Positions 39,280 through 48,129 of a DNA stretch of 64,000 nucleotides are shown here, piece after piece; position 1 is the first letter of the stretch; each line of letters opens with the position of its first letter. Below the pieces are notes generated by a model, which did no database searches, had not been told where the DNA came from, and saw only the letters and a program-made list of their open reading frames with translations. This stretch comes from Micromonospora chersina (GTDB taxonomy: Bacteria > Actinomycetota > Actinomycetes > Mycobacteriales > Micromonosporaceae), in the NCBI RefSeq assembly GCF_900091475.1, contig NZ_FMIB01000002.1:6200001-6264000 (forward strand), written 5' to 3'. The translations under genes were made by a program, and so were the position numbers.

Positions 39280-39543
39280 GTGAGCGCGGCGGACATCATC
39301 GCGAGGCTGGCGGCGGCCGCCCAGAAGCTGGACGAGGCGAAGGCCAGGACGGCCGCCGCGGCCCAGGACGCCGCCGAGGCCCGGGCCCTGGTGGCCGGCG
39401 CGCTGGAGGGTGTGGCGGCCGGGCCGTTGCTCAACATGATCGACGCCTACCGGCAGGCGCTCAGCCAGGCGGCGCAGGGCGGCGAGCCGGCCCGCCAGCA
39501 CGTCCAGGAGACCATCGCGAAGGTGCAGGCGCTGGGCAGCTGA
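39280..39543 (+). CDS. Small all-helical protein, DUF6244-like
   Basis: 87 residues from GTG 39280 with GGAGGG just upstream. Almost wholly helical with long Ala-rich amphipathic helices (AAQKLDEAKARTAAAAQD, ARALVAGALEGVA) and the ending GGEPARQHVQETIAKVQALG, which I recognise as the DUF6244 style of Micromonosporaceae proteins. Size and two-helix pattern recall WXG100/ESAT-6 proteins but there is no WXG motif. Function unknown. Confidence 0.75.
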   Translation: MSAADIIARLAAAAQKLDEAKARTAAAAQDAAEARALVAGALEGVAAGPLLNMIDAYRQALSQAAQGGEPARQHVQETIAKVQALGS

Positions 39544-39565
39544 GCCCGGCCCGCGGGGACAGCCG

Positions 39566-40924
39566 TCAGGGGTCGGTGAGGACGAGCCAGTCGTCGTCGC
39601 GCCGGCCGACGGTGACGTCCGGCGGCCAGACGTGCGTCACGGACGCCGACGCGCGGGCCTGGTCGACAAGCGGCCGGCGGGCCAGCGTCGCCCCCTCGAA
39701 GCTGGCCCGGCCGTGGAACACGGCCCGCCCGAAGTTGGCCGCCCCCTCGAAGCGGGCCCCCTCGAACCAGGCCTCGGCGCCGAACTCGGTCCAGCGGAAC
39801 AGCGCCATGTCGGCGAACCGGGTCCGGCGGAAGCCCGCGTACCCCTCGAAGGTCGCGTGCTCCATGGACAGCCCACCCAGGAACACCGCCTCGCGGAAGG
39901 TGGCGCTGCCGGCGAACCGGGCCCGGTCGAAGCTGCTCGGCTGCCGCAGCGTGGCGCCGCGGAAGGAGACCTCCGCGAAGCTGGCCCCCCGGCAGGACAG
40001 CGCGCCGAGGTCGGCGCGGTCGAAGCTCACCCGGCCGGTGCAGCGGGCGTCGTCCAGCACGACCTCCGCGTCGCCGGTGAGGCCGTCGCACACCACGTCG
40101 GTGAACTCGGCGGCCAGCCGCAGCCGGCCGTGCGCGACCGCCCCGGCGAAGCTGGTGGTGCCCGTGCACACCGCGCCGCTGAGGTCCAGGTCCACGAGGG
40201 TGCAGCCGGCGGCGTCGAAGTCGTCCAGCCGGGCGCCGGTCAGGTCCAGCGCGATGCCGGGCCACCAGCCCTCCCGGTCCGCCTGGAGGTGCCGGGTGAG
40301 CATCCGCTGCGCGGTGCGGCGCACCTCGGTCTCGCGCGGGTCGTCGGGCGCGGGCATCCGGAGGTACGCGCAGAGCACCGCCACGATTGTCGGCCGCTGC
40401 TCGGGGTTGTCCTGGCCGAGCCGTTCCAGGGCGTGCAGGCCGCCGAGGCGTACCGCCGGGTTGTCGCTGCCGACCAGTTCGATGGCCCGGACGTACAGAT
40501 CGGTGAGCCGGCGCTCCACGGCGTCGTGTTCGGCCGCCGCGGCCTGCCGCTCCTGGTGCCGCTGGCCGGCGTCGGCGACCGCCTCGGCGTGTCCCTGCAC
40601 CCGGTCGCGGTGCGCCTGGTCGCGGGCCGCGACCGCCTCCTGGTGCCGCTGCCCCCGCTCGTTGATCCACTGTCGACGGGCGGCGAGGAGCAGCGCCAGG
40701 CCGCCGCCGGTGCCGGCGACCACGGTGAGGCCGGTGCGGATGGCGTCGACGCGCAGCGTGGCGCGGGTGTCGGGTTGGGCGGCGCGGTCGGCCTCACCGA
40801 GCAGCCAGCCCAGCACCAGCCAGCCGAGCAGGACGGCGACGAGCAGCCCGAGCAGCGCCAGCCACCAGGGCATCACCCGGAGCGGCTTTTCGGGCGGGGG
40901 CGGGGCGGACACGGCGCCCAGCAT
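39566..40924 (-). CDS. Pentapeptide-repeat membrane protein
   Basis: 452 residues from ATG 40924 (no strong site; GTG four codons later is possible). Two membrane helices near residues 18-45 and 63-83, then a charged coiled coil (RQWINERGQRHQEAVAARDQ), a helical region (AIELVGSDNPAVRLGGLHALERLG), and from about 225 a right-handed pentapeptide beta-helix with A(D/R)F/L-type units such as FDRARF, FREAVF, FEGARF and FGRAVF. Proteins of this architecture are frequent in streptomycetes and relatives; role unknown. Its stop is 22 bases from the end of the convergent DUF6244-like gene. Confidence 0.85.
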   Translation of the reverse strand: MLGAVSAPPPPEKPLRVMPWWLALLGLLVAVLLGWLVLGWLLGEADRAAQPDTRATLRVDAIRTGLTVVAGTGGGLALLLAARRQWINERGQRHQEAVAARDQAHRDRVQGHAEAVADAGQRHQERQAAAAEHDAVERRLTDLYVRAIELVGSDNPAVRLGGLHALERLGQDNPEQRPTIVAVLCAYLRMPAPDDPRETEVRRTAQRMLTRHLQADREGWWPGIALDLTGARLDDFDAAGCTLVDLDLSGAVCTGTTSFAGAVAHGRLRLAAEFTDVVCDGLTGDAEVVLDDARCTGRVSFDRADLGALSCRGASFAEVSFRGATLRQPSSFDRARFAGSATFREAVFLGGLSMEHATFEGYAGFRRTRFADMALFRWTEFGAEAWFEGARFEGAANFGRAVFHGRASFEGATLARRPLVDQARASASVTHVWPPDVTVGRRDDDWLVLTDP

Positions 40925-41010
40925 GCCATCCCGCGACCACCTGGACCGCTGTCCGATACGCCGATTTGTGCTCCCAGCGGCACAACCGGTTACCCGCGCG
41001 TAACTTTCCA

Positions 41011-41040
41011 TTGACGTGTGTGAAATCGGACACGCATCAT
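41011..41040 (+). promoter_or_regulatory. Promoter of the secreted lipase gene
   Basis: TTGACG (41011-41016), 18-bp spacer, CATCAT (41035-41040). The spacer carries CGTGT-N10-ACACG, a possible regulator site. Confidence 0.45.
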
Positions 41041-41113
41041 CGTTCCCACGATCGATCGGATCCCCCCACCCGTCCTCCCGGTTCGCCGGGGCCTCCCACC
41101 GGAGGTGCAGCCC

Positions 41114-41929
41114 ATGCTGCTCCGAACGATCCTGGCCGCCACCGCCGCCGTCACCGCCCTGCTCGTCCCGGCCACCGCCGCCCACGCCGAGCCCACGTCC
41201 ACCGCAGCCACCACCGTCGCCGCCGACAGCGTCACCACGGCCGAGGCCACCACGGCCGAAGCCGCCGCCGGCGCCAACCCGGTCATCGTGGTCGGCGGCC
41301 TGATCGGAATCAGCATCGCCTACGAGCCGATCGCCGCCCGGCTGCGCGCCGACGGCTACCGGGTCTCCATCTACCAGTTGCCGAACCTCGGCTTCGGCGA
41401 CATCCGCGAGTCCGCCCGCGCCCTGTCGTCCTACGTGGACCAGGTCCGCGCCGCCACCGGGGCGGCCAAGGTGGACCTCGTCACGCACTCCGAGGGCGGC
41501 CTGGTCTCCCGCTGGTACGTGAAGTTCCTCGGCGGCGCCGACAAGGTCGACCGCTACGTGAGCCTGGGCAGCCCCCAGCAGGGCACCTACGTCGCCAACA
41601 TCATCAACTTCCTGGGGCTGGGCAGCTGCGCGGGCATCGTGGCCTGCCAGCAGATGTCCGTCGGCTCTAGCCTCCTCACCGACCTCAACGCCGGCGACGA
41701 CACCCCGGGCGCGGTCCGCTGGACCACCGTCCGCACCTGGCAGGACGAGCTGGTCCTGCCGGTGGACAACGCCGCCCTCGCCGACGGCGCCACCAACGTC
41801 CTGGTGCAGGCGTGGTGCCCGCTGCGGATCGTCGGCCACCTGGGCCTGGTCCTCGACGGGACGACCTACACGATCGTGCGGCAGGTGCTCGCCGGCGCCG
41901 CGATCCGGCCCAACTGCTTCGCCCTCTGA
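41114..41929 (+). CDS. Secreted alpha/beta-hydrolase lipase (lipase class 2/EstA-like)
   Basis: 271 residues from ATG 41114, GGAGG 8 bases upstream. Signal peptide LRTILAATAAVTALLVPATAAHA, then an Ala/Thr-rich spacer. The hydrolase opens with NPVIVVGGL; the nucleophile elbow is THSEGG (the first Gly of GxSxG is replaced, as HSxGG is usual here). An Asp/Asn follows in TWQDELVLP, and the His is in VGHLGLV. Short lipases of this kind are secreted by Streptomyces and Micromonospora. Followed by a strong terminator. Confidence 0.92.
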   Translation: MLLRTILAATAAVTALLVPATAAHAEPTSTAATTVAADSVTTAEATTAEAAAGANPVIVVGGLIGISIAYEPIAARLRADGYRVSIYQLPNLGFGDIRESARALSSYVDQVRAATGAAKVDLVTHSEGGLVSRWYVKFLGGADKVDRYVSLGSPQQGTYVANIINFLGLGSCAGIVACQQMSVGSSLLTDLNAGDDTPGAVRWTTVRTWQDELVLPVDNAALADGATNVLVQAWCPLRIVGHLGLVLDGTTYTIVRQVLAGAAIRPNCFAL

Positions 41930-41939
41930 ACCCGTGTCC

Positions 41940-41973
41940 GGGCTCGACGGTCGCGCGCGCGGCCGTCGAGCCC
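41940..41973. terminator. Bidirectional terminator, perfect 11-bp arms
   Basis: GGGCTCGACGG (41940-41950) / CCGTCGAGCCC (41963-41973), loop of 12, between the convergent lipase and aldo/keto reductase genes. Confidence 0.8.
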
Positions 41974-41990
41974 TTGCCCGTTACGGCGGC

Positions 41991-42857
41991 TCAGGCGGCC
42001 TTGGCGAGCGCCTCGAACTCGTCGTCGCTGAGCCGCACCTCGGCCGCGGCGACGTTCTCCTCCAGGTGCGCCACGGAGGACGTACCCGGAATGGGGAGCA
42101 TGACCGGCGACCGGCGCAACAGCCAGGCGAGGGCGAGCTGCGCGGGCGTCGCGCCGTGCTCGGTGGAGATCGCGTCCAGCGGGCCGCCCGGCCGGGCCAG
42201 GTTGCCGGTGGCGATCGGGAACCAGGGGATGAACGCCAGGTCGTTGCGCTCGCAGTGGTCCAGCACGTCCTCGGCGCTGCGGTCGGCCAGGTTGTAGAGG
42301 TTCTGCACCGAGACGATCGGGGTGATCCGCCGGGCCGCCTCGATCTGCTCGACGGTCACCTCGGAGAGCCCGATGTGCCGCACCTTCCCCTCCTGCTTGA
42401 GCAGCGCCAGCTCGCCGAGCTGGTCCTCCAGCGGCACCTTCTCGTCGATGCGGTGCAGCTGGTAGAGCGGGATGCAGTCCAGGCCCAGGTGGCGCAGGCT
42501 CAGCTCGCACTGCTGGCGCAGGTACTCGGGGCGGCCCACCGGCCGCCAGTCGCCCGGGCCGGAGCGGGTCAGCCCGGCCTTGGTCGCGATGACCAGGTCG
42601 TCGGCGTACGGGTGCAGCGCCTCCTTGATCAGCAGCTCGCTGACGAACGGCCCGTACGAGTCGGCGGTGTCGATGAAGGTCACGCCCAGCTCGTACGCCC
42701 GGCGCAGCACCCGCACCGCCTCGGCCGGATCCTTCGGATCGCCCCACACCCCCGGGCCCGTGATCTGCATGGCCCCGTAGCCGAGCCGGTCGACCTGGAG
42801 GTCCCCGCCGATCCGGTAGGTGCCCGAGTCCTTCGCGGGCCGGGTGCTCGTCGTCAT
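41991..42857 (-). CDS. Aldo/keto reductase
   Basis: 288 residues, ATG 42857 with AGGAGG upstream. Catalytic residues: Asp and Tyr in FIDTADSYG, Lys in VIATKAGL, His in LYQLHRID. The cofactor segment [18 protein letters not shown] is present. A different subgroup from the enzyme at 4.6 kb (shorter; no FxG insertion). Single-gene unit; substrate unknown. Confidence 0.94.
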   Translation of the reverse strand: MTTSTRPAKDSGTYRIGGDLQVDRLGYGAMQITGPGVWGDPKDPAEAVRVLRRAYELGVTFIDTADSYGPFVSELLIKEALHPYADDLVIATKAGLTRSGPGDWRPVGRPEYLRQQCELSLRHLGLDCIPLYQLHRIDEKVPLEDQLGELALLKQEGKVRHIGLSEVTVEQIEAARRITPIVSVQNLYNLADRSAEDVLDHCERNDLAFIPWFPIATGNLARPGGPLDAISTEHGATPAQLALAWLLRRSPVMLPIPGTSSVAHLEENVAAAEVRLSDDEFEALAKAA

Positions 42858-43112
42858 GGCGGTCCTCCTGTGCGTCGTCGTCGGCGGCGGTCACCGCCCG
42901 CGACCGGAACTCTTTCCCGGGAATCGCCGGAGCCAACGTCCCGGGTCGTGTGTTTCCGCCCGCGCCGGTTCCGCGGCGCCGGCCGTCCCACCGCGGGACG
43001 AACGGCCCGGCGGGTCGGCAACCCGCCCGGCCGGGCGGGCAGTTGCGGCGAGCGGCCCCGGCGGCCCGGACCGCCGTGCGACGCTGGGCGGGACGGTGGT
43101 CTGGAGGTGCGC

Positions 43113-43478
43113 ATGGCCGCGACGCCACGGCTCGACTTCGCGCTCGACACGTACGAGTGCATCGTGCTCTACCCGGGACCGTCGGGCCGGGCGCTGCCGG
43201 AGGAGACCGTGCAGCGGCTCCAGGCCGAGCACATCCAGCACATGCAGGCGCTGCAACGGCGGGGCATCGTCCTGGTCGACGGCTCGGTGGACGGCCCGGC
43301 CCGCGAACCGGACCCGCCGATCGGGTTCGGGCTGGCCCGCACCGGCTCGGTCGACGACGTACGCAGCGTGATGGAGGCCGACCCGGCCGTGCAGGCCGGG
43401 CTCTACCGGGTCGAGGTGCTCACCTTCCTCTGCCCGGCCGGCTCCCTGGAGTTCCCCCTCGCCAAGGCGCAGAGCTGA
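43113..43478 (+). CDS. YCII-domain small protein
   Basis: 121 residues from ATG 43113, GGAGG five bases upstream. Ferredoxin-like alpha/beta pattern: ECIVLYPGPSG, EHIQHMQALQRRGIVLVDGS, RSVMEADPAVQAGLYRVEVLTF. The order His-...-Gly-...-Asp-Pro (HIQHM and EADPAV) matches the YCII/YciI superfamily, some of which are hydrolases or dehydrochlorinase-like. No partner genes; function not assigned. Confidence 0.8.
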   Translation: MAATPRLDFALDTYECIVLYPGPSGRALPEETVQRLQAEHIQHMQALQRRGIVLVDGSVDGPAREPDPPIGFGLARTGSVDDVRSVMEADPAVQAGLYRVEVLTFLCPAGSLEFPLAKAQS

Positions 43479-43803
43479 CCGTCGTCCGCGCGACCGCCTA
43501 GTCCACCCGCCCGGTACGCCGCGTGGGACGTTCCCCGACGTGCCGGCCACGCCGCCCGCGACCCGGTCCCGGCGCCCGACGCCGGCGCCCGGGTAACGCC
43601 GGTCGATCTCCGGGAGCGCTCCGCCGAGGGATGAACGCGAGCGGTACGATTTCCGCCGCGCGGTCGCCGATGCCCGCCACACACGACGTCCCCGGTGCGG
43701 TGTCACACCGCCCGCCGGCGCGGGTATCGCGCGTCGTTGGACAACTGTTCCGCAGTCCGAAAGGGGTCGGCCGGCAGGTCGACCCGGAGGAGAGACTAGC
43801 CTG
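43479..43803. other. Non-coding leader region of pyk
   Basis: 325 bases without a convincing gene. Contains a TACGAT (43645-43650) that resembles a -10, TTGGAC at 43738-43743 that resembles a -35, and GGAGGAG before pyk. No clear riboswitch or perfect dyad seen. Confidence 0.5.
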
Positions 43804-45252
43804 ATGGGCGTGACACGCCGCGCGAAGATCGTCTGCACTCTCGGCCCCGCCACCTCGTCCCCCGAGCGCATCCGGGGCCTCGTCGAGGCGGGCATGAACG
43901 TGGCGAGGCTCAACTTCAGCCACGGCAGTCACGAGGACCACGAAACGGTCTACCGGCTGGTCCGGGAGGCGGCCGACGCGGCCGGGCAGCCGGTCGCCGT
44001 GCTCGCCGACCTCCAGGGTCCCAAGATCCGCCTCGGTCGCTTCGCGGACGGCCCGCACGAGTGGCGCACCGGCGACTCGGTGGTCATCACCGGCGACGAC
44101 ATCGTCGGCACCAAGGAGCGGGTCTCCTGCACCTACCGCAAGCTGCCGCAGGAGGTGAAGCCGGGCGACCGGCTGCTGATCGACGACGGCCGGGTCGCGG
44201 TCGAGGTCAGCGACGTCACCGGCAACGACATCCGCGTCCTGGTCACCGAGGGCGGCCCGGTCTCCAACAACAAGGGCGTCTCGCTGCCGAACGTGGCGGT
44301 CAGCGTCCCGGCACTGTCGGACAAGGACGCCGAGGACCTGCGCTTCGCCCTCGGCCTGGGCGTCGACCTCATCGCGCTCTCGTTCGTCCGCTCGCCCGAG
44401 GACATCAAGCTCGTCCACTCGATCATGGCCGAGGAGGGCGTCGTCCGCCCGGTGCTGGCCAAGGTCGAGAAGCCCGAGGCGGTCGACCACCTCGAGGCGA
44501 TCGTGCTGGCCTTCGACGGCGTCATGGTGGCCCGCGGCGACCTCGGCGTCGAACTGCCGCTGGACCAGGTGCCCCTGGTGCAGAAGCGCGCCGTGCAGCT
44601 CTGCCGGGAGAACGCCAAGCCGGTCATCGTGGCCACCCAGATGCTCGACTCCATGATCGAGAACTCGCGCCCCACCCGCGCCGAGGCCTCCGACGTGGCC
44701 AACGCGGTGCTCGACGGCGCGGACGCCGTGATGCTCTCCGGCGAGACCAGCGTCGGCAAGTACCCGGTGCTCACCGTCAGCACCATGGCGAAGATCATCA
44801 CCACCACCGAGGCCGGCTCGATCGGCGTGCCGCGGCTCCAGCACGACCCGCGTACCCACGGTGGCGCGCTCACCGTGGCCGCCTCCTCGATCGCCCGGGC
44901 CATCGGCGCCAAGGCCATGGTCGCCTTCTCGCAGACCGGCGACACCGTCAAGCGGCTGGCCCGGCTGCACTGCGACCTGCCGCTGCTGGCCTTCACCCCG
45001 GTGCCCGAGGTGCGCAACCAGCTCGCCCTGTCCTGGGGCGTGGAGACCTTCCTCATGCCGTTCGTCGAGCACACCGACGACATGTTCCGCCAGGTCGACC
45101 AGGCGCTGCTCGGCCTCAACCGGGCCAACCCCGGCGACTACGTGGTGATCGTGGCGGGCAGCCCGCCCGGCACCCCCGGCTCCACCAACACCCTGCGCGT
45201 GCACCAGCTCGGCTCGCTGGTCGACGCCGCGTCCGCGCGGGCCCTGCAGTGA
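43804..45252 (+). CDS. pyk: Pyruvate kinase
   Basis: 482 residues from ATG 43804 (GTG 43810 is an alternative). Last step of glycolysis: phosphoenolpyruvate plus ADP to pyruvate plus ATP. Barrel signatures: KIVCTLGPAT, NVARLNFSHGSHEDH (substrate Arg, K+ site), ADLQGPKIRLG, PVLAKVEKPEAVD (active-site Lys) and MVARGDLGVELP, then the mobile domain and allosteric C-domain ending in a GSPPGTPGSTNTLRV phosphate loop. GTGA overlap couples it to tesB. Confidence 0.97.
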   Translation: MGVTRRAKIVCTLGPATSSPERIRGLVEAGMNVARLNFSHGSHEDHETVYRLVREAADAAGQPVAVLADLQGPKIRLGRFADGPHEWRTGDSVVITGDDIVGTKERVSCTYRKLPQEVKPGDRLLIDDGRVAVEVSDVTGNDIRVLVTEGGPVSNNKGVSLPNVAVSVPALSDKDAEDLRFALGLGVDLIALSFVRSPEDIKLVHSIMAEEGVVRPVLAKVEKPEAVDHLEAIVLAFDGVMVARGDLGVELPLDQVPLVQKRAVQLCRENAKPVIVATQMLDSMIENSRPTRAEASDVANAVLDGADAVMLSGETSVGKYPVLTVSTMAKIITTTEAGSIGVPRLQHDPRTHGGALTVAASSIARAIGAKAMVAFSQTGDTVKRLARLHCDLPLLAFTPVPEVRNQLALSWGVETFLMPFVEHTDDMFRQVDQALLGLNRANPGDYVVIVAGSPPGTPGSTNTLRVHQLGSLVDAASARALQ

Positions 45253-46133
45253 CGGAGCGTCCGGCGGCGACCGGGCAGGCCGCGGTCGACCAGCTCCTGG
45301 AGGTGCTGGACCTCGACCACACCGGCGAGATGACCTTCCGCGGGATGAGCCCGCCGGTGGGCCCTCAGCGGGTGTACGGCGGCCAGGTCGCCGGCCAGGC
45401 CCTGGTCGCCGCCGGGCGCACCGTCGACCCGGAGCGCTTCGTGCACTCCCTGCACGGCTACTTCGTCCGCCCCGGCGACCCCGCCGAGCCCATCGAATAC
45501 CAGGTGGAGAACGTCCGGGACGGCCGCTCGTTCTCGGTGCGCCGCTCCGTGGCGCTCCAGCACGACAAGCCGATCTTCTTCATGTCGGCCTCGTTCCAGC
45601 GGCAGGAGGAGGGGCTGGACCACCACGCCCCGGTCCCGCCCGACGTGCCCGCCCCGGACCAGGTCCCGACCATGACCGACCGGCTCTCCCGCTACCCGGA
45701 ACGGCTCGGCATCTGGGGCCAGATCCCGCGTCCCATCGACGTCCGCTACGTCGGCGAGCCCGGCTGGGTACGCCCCGGCGACCGTCCCGCCGAACCGCAC
45801 CAGCGGGTCTGGATGCGCCTCGACGGCAAGCTTCCCGACGATCCGCTGCTGCACGCCTGCGCCCTCACGTACGCCTCCGACCTGACCCTGCTCGACTCGG
45901 TGCTGTCGGTGCACGGCGAGGTGTGGGGGCCCGGGGGAGTGGTGGGCGCGAGCCTCGACCACGCGCTGTGGTTCCACAGGTCGTTCCGGGCGGACGAGTG
46001 GTTCCTCTACGACTGCTGGAGCCCCTCCGCGTCCGGCGCCCGTGGCCTGGCCACCGGCCGGATGTTCACCACCGACGGCCGGCACATCGCCAGCGCCGTG
46101 CAGGAGGGTCTGCTGCGCCGCGTCGGCGCGTGA
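45249..46133 (+). CDS. tesB: Acyl-CoA thioesterase II
   Basis: 294 residues, GTG sharing bases with the pyk stop. Double hot-dog fold: first half VYGGQVAGQALVAA, HSLHGYFVRPGD, GRSFSVRRSVALQ; second half with the catalytic Asp region CALTYASDLTLLDSVL and SLDHALWFHRSFRADEW, LYDCWSPSASGARGLA. Hydrolyses acyl-CoA to free acid. The pyk-tesB pairing is also seen in mycobacteria. Confidence 0.95.
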   Translation: MTERPAATGQAAVDQLLEVLDLDHTGEMTFRGMSPPVGPQRVYGGQVAGQALVAAGRTVDPERFVHSLHGYFVRPGDPAEPIEYQVENVRDGRSFSVRRSVALQHDKPIFFMSASFQRQEEGLDHHAPVPPDVPAPDQVPTMTDRLSRYPERLGIWGQIPRPIDVRYVGEPGWVRPGDRPAEPHQRVWMRLDGKLPDDPLLHACALTYASDLTLLDSVLSVHGEVWGPGGVVGASLDHALWFHRSFRADEWFLYDCWSPSASGARGLATGRMFTTDGRHIASAVQEGLLRRVGA

Positions 46134-46191
46134 CCGGGCAACCGTGACCGTTCGGCCGAGGGTCGGGAGTCCGGGCGGCTGACCAGGCGAC

Positions 46192-46197
46192 TAACCT
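46192..46197 (+). promoter_or_regulatory. -10 element of the Rrf2 gene (leaderless)
   Basis: TAACCT at 46192-46197, seven bases before ATG 46205, with no Shine-Dalgarno. Confidence 0.5.
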
Positions 46198-46204
46198 TGC
46201 CGGC

Positions 46205-46675
46205 ATGCGCCTCTCCGCCCGGGTCGACTACGCCCTCCGCGCGGCCGCCGAACTGGCCTCGGTCGCCGACGGCGCGACAGCCGGGCGGAGCCGGCCGGTG
46301 ACCGCCGAGCAGATCGCCCGCGCCCAGGACATCCCCCCGAAGTTCCTGGAGAGCATCCTGCTCCAGCTGCGCCGGGGCGGCATCGTGCACGCCCAGCGCG
46401 GCCCCGAGGGCGGCTACTGGCTGGCCCGGCCCGCGTCGGAGATCTCCCTGGCCGAGGTGATCCGGGTGATCGACGGCCCCCTCGCCCACGTACGCGGCCA
46501 GCGTCCCGAGCAGCTCGGCTACCAGGGCGCCGCCCGCGCCCTCCAGGACGTGTGGATCGCGCTGCGCGCCAGTGAGCGGGAGATCCTCGAACTGGTCACC
46601 ATCGCCGACGTGGCCGGCGGCAGCCTGCCCGGCCGGGTCAACGAGCTGGCCGCCGACCCCCGGGCCTGGAGCTGA
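46205..46675 (+). CDS. Rrf2 family transcriptional regulator lacking Fe-S cysteines
   Basis: 156 residues. Winged helix MRLSARVDYALRAAAELA, AEQIARAQDIPPKFLESILL, GIVHAQRGPEGGYWLARPA, then the dimerisation helix. The protein has no cysteine at all, so it cannot hold the Fe-S cluster of IscR or NsrR; it is closer to CymR-type regulators of sulfur metabolism. The next gene is a TauE/SafE-type exporter, which fits a sulfur-related role, but this is inference. Confidence 0.92.
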   Translation: MRLSARVDYALRAAAELASVADGATAGRSRPVTAEQIARAQDIPPKFLESILLQLRRGGIVHAQRGPEGGYWLARPASEISLAEVIRVIDGPLAHVRGQRPEQLGYQGAARALQDVWIALRASEREILELVTIADVAGGSLPGRVNELAADPRAWS

Positions 46676-46755
46676 CGCTCCCCTCGGTGTCCCGGCGCCG
46701 CCGTCCCGCGCTCCCGCCGCGCCGTCCGGCGCGTCCCATCAACCGGATGGAGGAC

Positions 46756-46785
46756 TTGACCTAGGGCGCCTCCGTGCCGCATTGT
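46756..46785 (+). promoter_or_regulatory. Promoter of the TauE/SafE gene
   Basis: TTGACC (46756-46761), 18-bp spacer, CATTGT (46780-46785). GACTTG (from 46754) and CAAGTC (from 46790) flank the promoter as a loose inverted repeat, possibly the Rrf2 site. Confidence 0.45.
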
Positions 46786-46827
46786 CGACCAAGTCGATAG
46801 GAGATGCCGAAAAGTCAGGGGGCGCTC

Positions 46828-47832
46828 GTGCGCAAGCTGCTGGTCCTCGCCCTCGTCGGGCTCGCCGCGCAACTGGTCGACGGCGCGCTCGGCATGGCGT
46901 ACGGGCTTACCTCCTCGACCCTGCTGCTCTTCGCCGGGGTGGCGCCGGCCGCCGCGTCCGCCTCGGTGCACCTGGCCGAGATCGGCACCACCCTCGCCGC
47001 CGGCGTCTCGCACTGGCGGTTCGGCAACGTCGACTGGCGGGTGGTCGGCCGGATCGCGCTGCCCGGCGCGGTCGGCTCGTTCGCCGGCGCCACCTTCCTC
47101 AGCTCCATCTCCACCGAGTCCGCAGCCCCGTGGATGGCCGCCATCCTGTTCACCCTCGGTGCCTACCTGCTGGTCCGCTTCTCCCGGCCGCTGCGCGCCA
47201 CCCGGGCCGCCGGCCGGCTGCGCAGCCGCTTCCTGGCCCCGCTCGGCCTGTTCGCCGGCTTCGTCGACGCCACCGGCGGGGGCGGCTGGGGCCCGGTCGC
47301 CACCCCGGCGCTGCTGGTCTCCGGCCGGATGGAGCCGCGCAAGGTCATCGGTTCGGTGGACACCTCCGAGTTCCTCGTGGCCGGCGCCGCCAGCATCGGC
47401 TTCCTGATCGGCCTCGGCTCCGAGGGCTTCCTGCTGCCCACCGTGGCCGCCCTGCTGATCGGCGGCCTGATCGCCGCGCCGATCGCCGCCTGGCTGGTCC
47501 GCATCGTCCCCGCCCAGCTGCTCGGCGCCGTCATCGGCGGCGTGATCGTGCTGACCAACACCCGCACCCTGCTGCGCGCCGGCGAGCTGGGCGGCCCGGT
47601 CCCGGCCCTGGTGTACTCGGTGCTCGGCGCCGGCTGGCTGGTCGCCCTGGTGCTGGCGGCGCGGGCGCTGCGCCGCACCCGCCGGGCCCGCGCCGTAGCC
47701 GAAGCCGCCCTCGCCACCCAGCCCACCACCCCAACCGCCGCTGGTGCCGCTGCTCCCGACCCGGCCACCGTCGCCGAGGTCGCCCCCACCCCGGAGCAGC
47801 CGCGCCGGCTCGCCGCCGCCGTCGAGGGCTGA
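46828..47832 (+). CDS. TauE/SafE family sulfite/anion exporter
   Basis: 334 residues from GTG 46828 with GGGGG six bases upstream. ATG 46804 in the same frame has an AGGAG that touches it directly, too close to work. Eight or so membrane helices with the twin TauE features: QLVDGALGMAYGL at the start of the first half and GLFAGFVDATGGGGWGPV at the start of the second. The C-terminal ~40 residues are a hydrophilic Ala/Pro-rich tail. Probably exports sulfite or an organosulfonate; adjacent to an Rrf2 regulator. Confidence 0.9.
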   Translation: MRKLLVLALVGLAAQLVDGALGMAYGLTSSTLLLFAGVAPAAASASVHLAEIGTTLAAGVSHWRFGNVDWRVVGRIALPGAVGSFAGATFLSSISTESAAPWMAAILFTLGAYLLVRFSRPLRATRAAGRLRSRFLAPLGLFAGFVDATGGGGWGPVATPALLVSGRMEPRKVIGSVDTSEFLVAGAASIGFLIGLGSEGFLLPTVAALLIGGLIAAPIAAWLVRIVPAQLLGAVIGGVIVLTNTRTLLRAGELGGPVPALVYSVLGAGWLVALVLAARALRRTRRARAVAEAALATQPTTPTAAGAAAPDPATVAEVAPTPEQPRRLAAAVEG

Positions 47833-47862
47833 CGCCCCCGCCCGCCCCGCCCTCCACGGCCC

Positions 47863-47943
47863 GCGATCTTGCACTTCGTGCCCGCCTGTTGAGGCTTTCG
47901 CCGTTTTTGCCTGGGCAGCAACTGCAAGATCGCCGGGGGAGGG
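47863..47943. repeat. REP-like palindromic element (81 bp)
   Basis: Perfect 11-bp terminal arms GCGATCTTGCA (47863-47873) and TGCAAGATCGC (47933-47943) enclose ~59 bases with pyrimidine-rich inner sequence (GCCCGCCTGTTGAGGC and CGTTTTTGCCTGGGCAGC). It is much less GC-rich than the flanks and sits 30 bases after the exporter gene. Elements bounded by GATCTTGCA are, to my recollection, scattered in Micromonospora-type genomes. Confidence 0.7.
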
Positions 47944-48028
47944 GTTGAGGTCATCAGGGGCGCCTCGGGTGGGGTGGTTGTGGGGCGGGAAAGCGTTGTC
48001 CTACGCTGACGGGGCGCGGAGCTAGTCA

Positions 48029-48052
48029 CCGACGTCGATTTCGATACGTCGG
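48029..48052. promoter_or_regulatory. Palindromic candidate operator upstream of the PL11 gene
   Basis: CCGACGT (48029-48035) / ACGTCGG (48046-48052) with a 10-base spacer CGATTTCGAT that is itself a direct repeat of CGAT. 77 bases before the lyase start, the right place for control by sugar availability. Confidence 0.5.
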
Positions 48053-48129
48053 CGCGGCGTACCCCTTTCCGCCGGCCCGGGCAGGCCGGCGCGGCCGTCG
48101 CGTGCCTGACCTCCGCGAAAGGCATCCTC

